From: Chitinophagaceae bacterium
GTDB taxonomy: Bacteria; Bacteroidota; Bacteroidia; Chitinophagales; Chitinophagaceae
NCBI GenBank assembly: GCA_024643645.1
Contig: JAHEMN010000006.1
Location: 1 to 55,404, forward strand
Direction: 5' to 3'
Length of the DNA stretch: 55,404 nucleotides
Below, piece after piece: positions 16,763 to 24,590 of this stretch. Under the pieces are notes generated by a model, which was not told where the DNA came from, searched no databases, and saw nothing but the letters and a program-made list of their open reading frames with translations. Every line of letters begins with the position of its first letter. The stretch's first letter is position 1. Made by a program: the position numbers and the translations under genes.

Positions 16763-17728
16763 TTATTTCTTCTTTATAAAATTAATCATTTCATCTGTTA
16801 GCTGTTTCATTACCTGCAGAACCGGGTTGCTATAGCTTTTTATATTTTCAGCTTTATCAAGGGTGTTTACTTCTTTTAATATATGGTTCATATTTTTTAT
16901 GATAACCAGTTTGGCTTTCGGATTGGCAGCTTTTAAATTTTCTGCATCGGTTTCTTTTACCTGTATATCAGTGGTTCCCTGGAGTATGAGTATCCGGCAG
17001 TTTAGTACTTTAATGATTTTTTCAGGATCGTAAGTGAACCAGGAGATCAAATAGGGTTGAACAGAAGGCCTGAATAAGGAAAACAACTGGGGATTAACCT
17101 TTTTTATTCTGTAACCATCTTTTAATGAATCCAGTGCTGTATAGCTTTCGTCTTTAAGGTTTTCTGGTAAGGTGGCTAATTGTTCTTTTAATATATCAGC
17201 AGCATTTCTTCCAACGCCGGCAATACTGATATATCCTGCAGGATCAACTTTATTTGCCAGCACCATTCCAATCAAAGAACCTTCACTGTGTCCGGCAATG
17301 TATATTTTTTTAAAACCATTTTCTTTCAGGTAATTATACAAAGCCTCAGCATCATTCACCATATCTGAAAAAAGGAGACTGTCTTCAGTAATACCCTGTC
17401 TTAATTTACTTTTCCCAATACCTCTTTTATCATAACGCAATGAAGAAATGCCATTTTCTGCCAGCACAGCTGCTATTTGCAATAAGGAGTTATTCTTTCC
17501 TTTTATAAGTGGAGAATTGCCATCCCTGTCCGTAGGTCCGGAACCCGCAATTATTAAAACAACTGCTTTCTTTTTATTTCCTGTTGTAAAGAGTGTGCCT
17601 GATAGTGTAACATTTTTAGTGGTAACTGAAACCTCAGTTGTGTCAACAGGTTTTTCTTGTGCCAATAAATTAAAAAAGCAGAACAGGAGTATTGAAAATA
17701 GTATAGAACTTTTAATTATTGATTTCAT
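16763..17728 (-). CDS. exported alpha/beta hydrolase
   Basis: 321 residues from ATG 17728; a longer frame from 17770 would overlap the upstream gene by 59 bases and bury the signal peptide, so it is rejected. Signal peptide to about LLAQ (residue 24). Fold motifs: VVLIIAGSGPTDRDGN (oxyanion region), LRYDKRGIGKS, nucleophile in YIAGHSEGSLIG, acid near ILQGTTDIQV and His in NMNHILKEV. Periplasmic esterase or peptidase of unknown substrate. It lies in the SdpR/SdpI-like operon with a 17-base overlap. Confidence 0.83.
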   Translation of the reverse strand: MKSIIKSSILFSILLFCFFNLLAQEKPVDTTEVSVTTKNVTLSGTLFTTGNKKKAVVLIIAGSGPTDRDGNSPLIKGKNNSLLQIAAVLAENGISSLRYDKRGIGKSKLRQGITEDSLLFSDMVNDAEALYNYLKENGFKKIYIAGHSEGSLIGMVLANKVDPAGYISIAGVGRNAADILKEQLATLPENLKDESYTALDSLKDGYRIKKVNPQLFSLFRPSVQPYLISWFTYDPEKIIKVLNCRILILQGTTDIQVKETDAENLKAANPKAKLVIIKNMNHILKEVNTLDKAENIKSYSNPVLQVMKQLTDEMINFIKKK

Positions 17729-18389
17729 TTTTCTTTTTTCTGTTCTTATAAATATTGAAAGAATAAACACAGGGAATAATAGTGATGATCATCATGACTG
17801 AAAAAAAAGTGATCAAGGCGATTTTTCCGGGTAATAGCAAACAGATGACAGCCAATGCCAATCCTCCAACAAACCAGAGTTTACCTGCAAGGGCATGTGT
17901 TCTTTTCCAATTGTCAGGATTTTCCAATGTCCATGGAAGCCTGAGGCCGGCAAAATAGTTTGGTTTAAGATTAGGTAAATAATTACCAATGATAGCGAAC
18001 AGTAAACCAACACTACTCAATATTATACTGACATTAAAGGCGGAAGCTCCTTTAATGCCACTATAGATCATCATACAACTTATAGCTGACATAAAAACGG
18101 TAACGGCAAACCCGATCCGCAATAAACGGTCTTTATTTTCTGCTGCATACCTTTTTGGATCAATTCGATAAATATTTTTAAGCAATAGAAAAATTAATCC
18201 GCTTGCAACACAAATAATACATACAGCAGTTAGCAATTCAGTTTTGTCGCCAAACCTGTCGGGTTCTCCATTTACACCAAAATGCATTGGAACTTTTTCT
18301 TGCAATTTTTTCCAGATAATGCCTAAATAGGCAAGTGGTATCAATATGATAAGCCAGACTATTTTATTCAGAATCCTGTTCATGATCAT
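17712..18389 (-). CDS. SdpI-like membrane protein (DUF1648 plus SdpI)
   Basis: 225 residues with about six membrane helices. The N-terminal DUF1648 part reads KLQEKVPMHFGVNGEPDRFGDK; the C-terminal SdpI part reads YFAGLRLPWTLENPDNWKRTHALAGKLWFVGG, the hallmark of this family. B. subtilis SdpI gives immunity to the SdpC toxin and controls its repressor SdpR by holding it at the membrane. Here the gene overlaps the ArsR-type gene by 4 bases, the same pairing. No SdpC-like toxin is seen nearby. Cytoplasmic membrane. Confidence 0.85.
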   Translation of the reverse strand: MIMNRILNKIVWLIILIPLAYLGIIWKKLQEKVPMHFGVNGEPDRFGDKTELLTAVCIICVASGLIFLLLKNIYRIDPKRYAAENKDRLLRIGFAVTVFMSAISCMMIYSGIKGASAFNVSIILSSVGLLFAIIGNYLPNLKPNYFAGLRLPWTLENPDNWKRTHALAGKLWFVGGLALAVICLLLPGKIALITFFSVMMIITIIPCVYSFNIYKNRKKKNEINN

Positions 18390-18649
18390 TTCTTTTTTGA
18401 TTTAAATTGTAAAAACCATTTTAAAATTTCATCCACTACGGTAGTATTTAATGAATAATACACATATTGTCCTTCTTTCTCTGCAAATACCAGTTTTGCC
18501 TGCTTCAGCAGATCCAGGTGATGAGAAATACTGGGAAAGGAAATATGAAACTGTTCTGCGATCTCACCAGCTGTCATATCCTTTTGCTGCAAAAGCTCAA
18601 GTATTTCTCTTCGGGTAGGATCATTTAATGCTTTGAAAATAATATTCAT
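18386..18649 (-). CDS. ArsR/SdpR-type winged-helix repressor
   Basis: 87 residues from ATG 18649; a longer open frame to 18715 runs through the operator and is rejected. Winged HTH: MNIIFKALNDPTRREILELL, MTAGEIAEQFHISFPSISHHLDLLKQAKLV, EGQYVYYSLN. It lacks the Cys metal site of metal-sensing ArsR members, which fits SdpR-like autorepressors. It is coupled to sdpI-like by ATGA and preceded 20 bases upstream by a perfect palindrome, so autoregulation is likely. Confidence 0.87.
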   Translation of the reverse strand: MNIIFKALNDPTRREILELLQQKDMTAGEIAEQFHISFPSISHHLDLLKQAKLVFAEKEGQYVYYSLNTTVVDEILKWFLQFKSKKK

Positions 18650-18668
18650 GCTAATAAGTGTAATTATA

Positions 18669-18690
18669 TATTTAGACAAATGTCTAAATA
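18669..18690 (-). promoter_or_regulatory. perfect palindromic operator before the SdpR-like gene
   Basis: Two 10-base arms, with core TTAGACA-AA-TGTCTAA, are exactly complementary about a 2-base centre at 18679-18680. On the minus strand it overlaps the sequence GACATTTG, a weak -7 box, with TTTTG about 19 bases upstream. A dimeric winged-helix repressor bound here would block transcription; the adjacent ArsR-type protein is the obvious candidate. Confidence 0.75.
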
Positions 18691-18837
18691 ATATTTTATT
18701 TTTCAAAATAATCATTAAAATATTTAAGGTTTTAATAAGGTCAGATTGATAGTCGGTTTTAAAATGTGCTAAGTGGTTTGTTTACGGTAACCTTTGTTAA
18801 CAGCTATTAACATAGCACTCCATTAATCACTTTTGGC

Positions 18838-18868
18838 TTGCACCAGGTTGTAACCTAACCTACATTTG
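18838..18868 (+). promoter_or_regulatory. promoter of the first PepSY-like gene
   Basis: TTG at 18838-18840, a 20-base spacer, and TACATTTG at 18861-18868 match the Bacteroidota TTG/TAnnTTTG pattern. The leader would be about 35 bases. Confidence 0.6.
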
Positions 18869-18908
18869 AAGCGTCAAACCAATAAACCATAAAATTAAAT
18901 TTATAGAT

Positions 18909-19346
18909 ATGAAAAAGATAATTATTATGCTGGCCATTACAGTTTGCACACTAAGTGCATTCGCCGGGGAAGGTAAAGTAAGCCAAAAAGTATTAGATGC
19001 TTTTAAAACAGAATTTTCAACTGCCACTAATGTTACATGGGATGTTGGTGATAATTATTATAAAGCAACTTTTAATTACAATGAAAAATTTGTATTTGCT
19101 TTTTTTGATGAGGATGGAGAAGTGTTGGGTGTAACAAGATATATTATGCAAGAAAATCTTCCTATTAAATTACAAACTGATCTTAATAAGTATTATGATC
19201 AGTACTGGATCAGTGATCTGCTGGAAGTGAATAAGGATAATACAACATCCTACTATATCACTCTGGAAAATGCAGATACAAAACTTGTTTTAAAATCAAG
19301 TGGCGGAAGCAATTGGAGTGTTTATGATAAAGAGAGAAAGTCGTAG
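18909..19346 (+). CDS. exported PepSY-like protein, first copy
   Basis: 145 residues. Signal peptide to about SAFA (residue 19). The mature part resembles the PepSY-like (beta-lactamase-inhibitor-like) proteins of Bacteroidota: VSQKVLDAFKTEFSTATNVTWDVGDNYYKATFNYNEKFVFAFFDEDGEVLG, then a second half with SDLLEVNKDNTTSYYITLENADTKLVLKSS. It is small, periplasmic and of unknown function. A paralogue follows after a strong terminator, each with its own promoter of the same design. Confidence 0.75.
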   Translation: MKKIIIMLAITVCTLSAFAGEGKVSQKVLDAFKTEFSTATNVTWDVGDNYYKATFNYNEKFVFAFFDEDGEVLGVTRYIMQENLPIKLQTDLNKYYDQYWISDLLEVNKDNTTSYYITLENADTKLVLKSSGGSNWSVYDKERKS

Positions 19347-19372
19347 TATAAAGTTTTGGTGTGTGGTAAATC

Positions 19373-19409
19373 AAAACCCCGTTACTCCTTTGCTGGAGGC
19401 GGGGTTTTT
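19373..19409 (+). terminator. rho-independent terminator
   Basis: AAAACCCCG (19373-19381) pairs with CGGGGTTTT (19400-19408), with a further CTCC/GGAG pairing inside, followed by T. It separates the two PepSY-like genes. Confidence 0.85.
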
Positions 19410-19488
19410 CATTTTGAAGTAAGACAGGTTAATAAAAATTATTTAGTGTTAAGTTGTTTAACATTGGCTACCGCAAATCACTATTCAC

Positions 19489-19519
19489 TTGACTTCAGTT
19501 ATTATCACTTGTAGATTTG
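19489..19519 (+). promoter_or_regulatory. promoter of the second PepSY-like gene
   Basis: TTG at 19489-19491, a 20-base spacer and TAGATTTG at 19512-19519. Spacing equals that of the first copy. Confidence 0.6.
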
Positions 19520-19562
19520 AATAGAATTAATCAATAACTATTAATCATTAAACTTTTAAGCC

Positions 19563-20051
19563 ATGAAAAAATCAACAGCATTACAAATCAGAAAACTTAG
19601 TCAGGTAAGGAAAATCTTTTTAGCATTATCGTTTATGTTAGTCATTGCAGGTGCCAGTGCTTATGCAGCATCAGAACCTGAGATCAGTGAAAAAGTGAAA
19701 GCATCTTTTAATAAGGAGTTTGTGGGGGCTCACTTACTGGAATGGAATGATTTGGGTGAATATAAGAAAGCTACTTTTATTTTGGGTAATCACAGAACAC
19801 AGGCTTTTTTCAGAGAAGATGGTCAGTTAGCAGGAAGTATCAGGTCGCTTTTTTATAGTCAGTTGCCTTTGGCAGTTATGACATCAGTTGATAAGCGTTT
19901 TGCGATATCAGCAATTTGGGATGTTAGTGAAATAAATAATTCATCCGGAACTACCTACATCATCACTTTAGAAACAAAGATCAGAAAATATAAAGTGAAA
20001 GTTGATTCGAATGGAAATTTCAATGATATTGAAAGAATAAGAAAAAAGTAA
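19563..20051 (+). CDS. exported PepSY-like protein, second copy
   Basis: 162 residues. A longer N-region (MKKSTALQIRKLSQVRK) precedes the hydrophobic core, with cleavage near SAYA (about residue 36). The mature part is colinear with the previous gene: ISEKVKASFNKEFVGAHLLEWNDLGEYKKATFILGNHRTQAFFREDGQLAG, then ISAIWDVSEINNSSGTTYIITLETKIRKYKV. It is diverged but clearly a paralogue. Periplasmic, function unknown. It ends in a run of basic residues (IERIRKK). Confidence 0.75.
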   Translation: MKKSTALQIRKLSQVRKIFLALSFMLVIAGASAYAASEPEISEKVKASFNKEFVGAHLLEWNDLGEYKKATFILGNHRTQAFFREDGQLAGSIRSLFYSQLPLAVMTSVDKRFAISAIWDVSEINNSSGTTYIITLETKIRKYKVKVDSNGNFNDIERIRKK

Positions 20052-20069
20052 TTTTTTAAATAATTCTTT

Positions 20070-20105
20070 AAAAGCCGCTTCAATTTATTGTAGCGGCTTT
20101 TTATT
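20070..20105 (+). terminator. rho-independent terminator
   Basis: AAAAGCCGCT (20070-20079) pairs perfectly with AGCGGCTTTT (20092-20101), followed by T-rich sequence. Confidence 0.87.
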
Positions 20106-20117
20106 TCTGCAAAACTG

Positions 20118-20125
20118 TATTTTTG
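20118..20125 (+). promoter_or_regulatory. TAnnTTTG box of the deoxyhypusine synthase-like gene
   Basis: TATTTTTG fits the consensus. It predicts a transcript start near 20132 and a leader of about 110 bases. Confidence 0.55.
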
Positions 20126-20146
20126 CGGTCTTGTTGGTAAATGCTG

Positions 20147-20243
20147 AAAATAATAGTGTACTGTTATTGCATCTGATTCCGGCAGACAAAACTGCATTGT
20201 CCCCCGCCTATTGGGGTCTGAAGGCAAATTAAAAACTTTCAAT
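20147..20243 (+). other. structured 5' leader, possible RNA switch
   Basis: The leader holds a hairpin AATAATAGT/ACTGTTATT (about 20149-20168). Then come two mutually exclusive pairings: GCAG 20182-20185 with CTGC 20192-20195, or CAGAC 20183-20187 with GTCTG 20216-20220, the latter enclosing CCCC 20202-20205/GGGG 20213-20216. It ends 24 bases before ATG. It matches no riboswitch class I recognise. Confidence 0.35.
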
Positions 20244-21218
20244 ATGAGTAAAGGTCCTGTTTCAAAATTTATTGAACACCATTATCGCCATTTCAATGCA
20301 GCTGCATTAATGGATGCTGCTAAGGGGTATGAAAAACATTTACTGGAAGGTGGCAAAATGATGGTAACACTGGCTGGTGCTATGAGTACCGGTGAGTTGG
20401 GAATTTCTTTGGCAGAAATGATCCGCCAGGGAAAAGTAGATATCATCAGTTGTACAGGTGCTAATCTTGAAGAAGATGTAATGAACCTTGTAGCACATTC
20501 ACATTATAAAAGAATTCCCAATTACCGTGATCTTACACCACAAGAAGAATGGGATCTGTTGGAAAATCATTTTAATCGTGTTACTGATACCTGTATACCG
20601 GAAGAAGAAGCTTTTCGTCGTTTGCAGAAGCACCTTGTAAAACAATGGAAAGAAGCTGAAGCAAAGGATGAGAGATTTTTTCCACATGAATTTTTATACA
20701 AAACAATATTAAGCGGCGAGTTAAAACAGTATTACGAAATAGATCCAAAAGATAGCTGGGTAGTGGCTGCAGCAGAGAAAAATATTCCAATTGTTGTTCC
20801 CGGATGGGAGGACAGCACAACAGGAAATATTTTTGCCAGTTATGTGGTGAAGAATGAATTAAAGGCAAGTACAGTGAAGAATGGAATAGAGTACATGGTG
20901 TGGCTTACAGACTGGTACCGGAATAATTCTGCTAATAAAGGAGTTGGGTTTTTTCAGATAGGTGGTGGTATTGCCGGCGATTTTCCAATTTGTGTTGTTC
21001 CGATGATGTACCAGGACCTGGAGTGGCATGATGTACCATTCTGGAGTTACTTCTGCCAGATAAGTGATTCAACCACTTCTTATGGATCTTACTCCGGTGC
21101 CGTGCCTAATGAAAAGATCACATGGGGGAAATTAGATATCAATACACCTAAATTCATTGTAGAAAGTGATGCTACTATTGTGGCACCTTTAATTTTTGCA
21201 TGGGTGTTGGGTTGGTAA
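20244..21218 (+). CDS. deoxyhypusine synthase family protein
   Basis: 324 residues from ATG 20244; an upstream in-frame TTG at 20211 lies in the leader and is rejected. Family motifs: LEGGKMMVTLAGAMSTGELGISLAEMIRQGKVDIISCTGANLEEDV near the start, NIPIVVPGWEDSTTGN, then GFFQIGGGIAGDFPICVVPMM and the SGAVPNEKITWGK stretch with the active-site lysine region. In eukaryotes and archaea the enzyme puts the aminobutyl group of spermidine on eIF5A. Bacteria lack eIF5A, and bacterial homologues are thought to act in polyamine (for example homospermidine-type) metabolism. Cytoplasmic, NAD-dependent. Monocistronic here. Confidence 0.88.
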   Translation: MSKGPVSKFIEHHYRHFNAAALMDAAKGYEKHLLEGGKMMVTLAGAMSTGELGISLAEMIRQGKVDIISCTGANLEEDVMNLVAHSHYKRIPNYRDLTPQEEWDLLENHFNRVTDTCIPEEEAFRRLQKHLVKQWKEAEAKDERFFPHEFLYKTILSGELKQYYEIDPKDSWVVAAAEKNIPIVVPGWEDSTTGNIFASYVVKNELKASTVKNGIEYMVWLTDWYRNNSANKGVGFFQIGGGIAGDFPICVVPMMYQDLEWHDVPFWSYFCQISDSTTSYGSYSGAVPNEKITWGKLDINTPKFIVESDATIVAPLIFAWVLGW

Positions 21219-21240
21219 TAAATTTTATTTTTTAAAAATT

Positions 21241-21274
21241 AATCCCGTTCCATTTAACCGGAACGGGATTTGTT
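21241..21274 (+). terminator. terminator of the deoxyhypusine synthase-like gene
   Basis: AATCCCGTTCC (21241-21251) and GGAACGGGATT (21260-21270) form a perfect 11-bp stem with an 8-base loop, followed by TGTTTAT. Confidence 0.75.
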
Positions 21275-21384
21275 TATATGAGGAAAGGCCTGGATCAAAT
21301 TTTCATAGATAAGATCATAAAATGACCCTCACTCAAATTAATTACGATAAATAGACCTGTTTGGATGTCATTCGTTTAAAAAAT

Positions 21385-21417
21385 AAAAAACCCTCTTTAA
21401 CGAAAGAGGGTTTTTTT
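21385..21417 (-). terminator. bidirectional terminator after the M28 peptidase gene
   Basis: CCCTCTTT (21391-21398) and AAAGAGGG (21403-21410) around an AACG loop, extended by A-run and T-run on the two sides into a 14-bp stem. T tracts exist on both strands; on minus it ends the peptidase transcript. Confidence 0.82.
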
Positions 21418-21445
21418 ATATCGTTGTATTTGTAATCGCTGTTAT

Positions 21446-22981
21446 TTATCTTCTGGGTACTTCAAGTTTGATATCTCTTTTTAACATATCGTTACGATTT
21501 GCCATTTCCCAGGCGGTATAAAAAACAAGCTGTGCTCTTTTTGCCATCAATTGGTAATTGATCTTATCAGGTGTATCTGTTGGTTTATGATAATCTGCTT
21601 TTAACATGCCGTCATAATAAAAAATAATAGGTACTCCTTTAGCAGCAAAGTTGTAATGATCGCTGCGGAAATAGATCCTGTTCGGATCTTTAGGGTCGTT
21701 GAATTTATAATCTAATTCTAATTTTGTATAAAGTTTATTTACTTTTTCACTGATGATCTTAAGATCGCTACTTATTTTATCATCACCTACAACATAAACA
21801 TAATTTAATGTATCGCCGATATGACGGCTGGAATCACTTCTGCCGATCATATCAATATTCAGATCAACTGTAGTTTTATCCAACGGATAAATGGGATGAT
21901 TGGCATAATAGCCTGAACCCCATAAACCCTTTTCCTCACCGCTTACGGTCATGAATACGATTGATCTACGAGGTCCATTACCTGCTTCTTTTGCTTTTAC
22001 AAAAGCTTCTGCTAATTCCAATATACCGGTTGTACCAGATCCGTCATCATCTGCACCATAATAAATAACATCACCTCTTTTTCCCAGGTGATCATAATGC
22101 GCAGTTAATAAAACATATTCATCCTTAAGATCAGTTCCTTCAATAACCGCAATTACATTGGAGGCAGTTGTAGTTTGTGTGATTTTTGAGAAACCTAATT
22201 CAATATCTGCAGTATAGGTTTTTGGGAGCAGTGTTCCGGCTTTTAATTTATTAAAGAAGTCTTTGCCATCATCTCCCATAATAGTTGAAACTGCATTTTC
22301 AGAAACACTGAATGTAAAAGGGATTTGAGCAGCCTTAAAGCTGTTCATGCTCCAGTTACTATTGGTAAATGATGCATTTCTTGGAAAATTATTATAAATG
22401 ATCATCAATGCTGCAGCACCATGACTCATCGCTGCATTCATTTTTCCAAATGAACTTGATGGTGATCTGAAACCGGATACAGCTTTATAATCTGAAGGGG
22501 TACCATCAGCAATGATAACAAGCTTGCCGGTAACATCAAGGTCTTTATAATCATCACGGTTGTCTGCATCACTGATACCATATCCTGCAAATACGGCTTC
22601 AGAAAAACGCATTTCAGCTACATAATTATTTGCCTGTGGCTGAAAATCTTTATTCAATTCCAATACAGCTCCGTTTACATTCATAGTGGCACCTGCTATT
22701 GAATCTTTATATAAATTATACTGTTGACGATAGCTTCCATTATTGCCGGGAGCTAAGCCCATCGATTTGAATTGAGATGCGATATAATCCGCAGCTTTTT
22801 CTAATCCCGGTGATGGTGTATTTCTACCTTCCATTTCAGCACCGGCAATGATATACAAGTGTTTCTTCATATCATCTGCTGTAATGGTGGTAGCTGCTTT
22901 TTTTGCATACTTATCATTTTTTTGTGCAAGTGAAAATAAAGGCAGGAATAAAAAAATGTAAACAATGTTTTTTTTTGTCAT
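21446..22981 (-). CDS. M28 family metallopeptidase, exported
   Basis: 511 residues from ATG 22981; the frame extends to 23011 but the later start gives a clean signal peptide (TKKNIVYIFLFLPLFSLAQ). A protease-associated (PA) type insert covers about residues 130-255 (SGVLVII-like DVTGKLVIIADGTP). The M28 zinc domain follows: LLTAHYDHLG (His ligand), GADDDGSGTTGILELA (bridging Asp), MTVSGEEKGLWGSGYYA (Glu base and ligand), LNIDMIGRSD and YFRSDHYNFAAKGVP (His). All ligands are present, so it should be an active di-zinc aminopeptidase in the periplasm or outside. Monocistronic. Confidence 0.9.
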   Translation of the reverse strand: MTKKNIVYIFLFLPLFSLAQKNDKYAKKAATTITADDMKKHLYIIAGAEMEGRNTPSPGLEKAADYIASQFKSMGLAPGNNGSYRQQYNLYKDSIAGATMNVNGAVLELNKDFQPQANNYVAEMRFSEAVFAGYGISDADNRDDYKDLDVTGKLVIIADGTPSDYKAVSGFRSPSSSFGKMNAAMSHGAAALMIIYNNFPRNASFTNSNWSMNSFKAAQIPFTFSVSENAVSTIMGDDGKDFFNKLKAGTLLPKTYTADIELGFSKITQTTTASNVIAVIEGTDLKDEYVLLTAHYDHLGKRGDVIYYGADDDGSGTTGILELAEAFVKAKEAGNGPRRSIVFMTVSGEEKGLWGSGYYANHPIYPLDKTTVDLNIDMIGRSDSSRHIGDTLNYVYVVGDDKISSDLKIISEKVNKLYTKLELDYKFNDPKDPNRIYFRSDHYNFAAKGVPIIFYYDGMLKADYHKPTDTPDKINYQLMAKRAQLVFYTAWEMANRNDMLKRDIKLEVPRR

Positions 22982-23113
22982 GTGATGTAATTGATTGGTA
23001 ATTGTTTCCAAAGTGGAACTATTGATTTTATATTACTTTTTTTAAGGACGCAAAAACAACCCCTTCCGTTTTACAGAAAGGGGAGAATTGTATGATTGGT
23101 GAAAGTTATTTTA

Positions 23114-23569
23114 TTAAGCACAGGCAATTTTTTCAACCCGTTTGCCATGTCTGCCTCCTTCAAATTCAGTGGTAATGAAAAGTGCTACCATTTTTTCAGC
23201 ATCCCCTTCTCTTACAAATCTTGCCGGGATACAAATGATATTGGCATTATTATGCCCTCTGGCTAATTGTGCCAGTTCCTCGCCCCAGCAAATAGCAGCA
23301 CGGACGCCCTGGTGTTTATTGGCTGTCATCGCTACACCATTTGCACTACCACAAATTAAAATGCCAAAGGCAGCATCGCCATTATCAACTGCAGATGCAA
23401 CAGGATGGGCAAAGTCAGCATAGTCAACCGAATCTTTACTATCTGTTCCAAAATCTTTAAATGATAATCCTTTTCCTTCTAAAAAAGAGATCAGGTCTTC
23501 TTTGTAATCATATCCTGCATGATCACTTCCTATTGCAATTGGTTTGCTGAGATCAAATGGCGAATGCAT
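23114..23569 (-). CDS. rpiB: ribose-5-phosphate isomerase B
   Basis: 151 residues, cytoplasmic. IAIGSDHAGYDYKEDLISFL at the start, YADFAHPVASAVDNGDAAFGILICGSANGVAMTANKHQGVRAAICW with the catalytic Cys in ICGSANG, and HNNANIICIPARFV. It interconverts ribose 5-phosphate and ribulose 5-phosphate in the pentose phosphate pathway. Length is typical. It lies 95 bases downstream of tatC on the same strand. Confidence 0.92.
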   Translation of the reverse strand: MHSPFDLSKPIAIGSDHAGYDYKEDLISFLEGKGLSFKDFGTDSKDSVDYADFAHPVASAVDNGDAAFGILICGSANGVAMTANKHQGVRAAICWGEELAQLARGHNNANIICIPARFVREGDAEKMVALFITTEFEGGRHGKRVEKIACA

Positions 23570-23664
23570 AGTAATAAATTTTAGTTAGACAAAATCAGGA
23601 TAAGATCATGTTAATTACAAAGTTAAATAACTCAACAATCATAATTTACAATAATAATCTTACA

Positions 23665-24519
23665 TTAACTCCACTCTTCTTCTTCTTCTTTCTGACTTTT
23701 ATTAATGCGGGAAGCTATGATGATGCTTGCTTCAAATAATAAATAAAGTGGTATTGTAACGATTGTTAAGCTAAATGGATCAGTTGATGGTGTAATTATT
23801 GCAGCAGCTATCAATATTACTACAAATGCATGTCGTCTGTATTTTCTCAAAAATTTACCTGTAACAATTCCGATTCTGGCTAACACCATTACCAATAACG
23901 GCATTTGAAATAAAATTCCGATACCAACAGTTGTATAGATAAGATTTTCTAAATAATCTGAAAAGGTTGGCATTATTTGGATCTGGGAACTTAATTTATA
24001 GTTGAAATAGAAATTTACCATGAAAGGGGTCAAAATAAAATATCCAAATGCCACTCCGGTAAAAAATAAAATAGAGACCCAGAAAATTACTCCCCTTGTT
24101 TTTTTCAACTCTTTTTCTGATAAAGCCGGTTTCAGGAATTTCCAGAACTCCCAGAATACATAGGGAAATGCAATAATAAAACCACCAATAAATGCCAATG
24201 TAAAAGAAGCAATGAACTGGCCAGTCATAGTTGTTTCCAGAAACTTTACATCTACCTGCTGAAAACAAAGTGTATCGCCGATGCCAATTTTGTGGCCAAT
24301 GGTACAAAGCCAGCGGGCAGAAATAAAATCGGCACGGGTGGGGGCAAATAGTACTTCATTAACAACAAAGTCTACATATACAAAAACGACGATGGCGCCA
24401 ATCAGTACAGCAATTACAGAACGGATAACATGCCACCGCAGATCTTCAAGATGATCAATAAAAGACATTTCTGCCTTTGGATCTTTTTTTCGCTTATTAA
24501 TAAAATCGAGTAATGCCAT
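23665..24519 (-). CDS. tatC: twin-arginine translocase subunit TatC
   Basis: 284 residues with six membrane helices. MSFIDHLEDLRWHVIRS at residues 18-34 is the conserved cytoplasmic N-terminal motif containing the signal-peptide-binding Glu. The later helices include FIIAFPYVFWEFWKFLKPALSEKELKKTRG, the TatC loop signature. A periplasmic insert around 65-95 (RWLCTIGHKIGIGDTLCFQQ) has two Cys. TatC receives folded proteins with RR signal peptides at the cytoplasmic membrane. No tatA gene is in the window. Confidence 0.93.
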   Translation of the reverse strand: MALLDFINKRKKDPKAEMSFIDHLEDLRWHVIRSVIAVLIGAIVVFVYVDFVVNEVLFAPTRADFISARWLCTIGHKIGIGDTLCFQQVDVKFLETTMTGQFIASFTLAFIGGFIIAFPYVFWEFWKFLKPALSEKELKKTRGVIFWVSILFFTGVAFGYFILTPFMVNFYFNYKLSSQIQIMPTFSDYLENLIYTTVGIGILFQMPLLVMVLARIGIVTGKFLRKYRRHAFVVILIAAAIITPSTDPFSLTIVTIPLYLLFEASIIIASRINKSQKEEEEEWS

Positions 24520-24590
24520 TTGCTTTATTCAGAGAGGGGCAAAGATAAGGAGCAGGTTTGTAGTCAGCAGCTAAAAGCTTCAGGCTTTTG

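Noticed and set aside
24573-24589. AAAAGC/GCTTTT hairpin after the CNNM gene as terminator
   Set aside because: Stem of six weak pairs and no T run on the minus strand.
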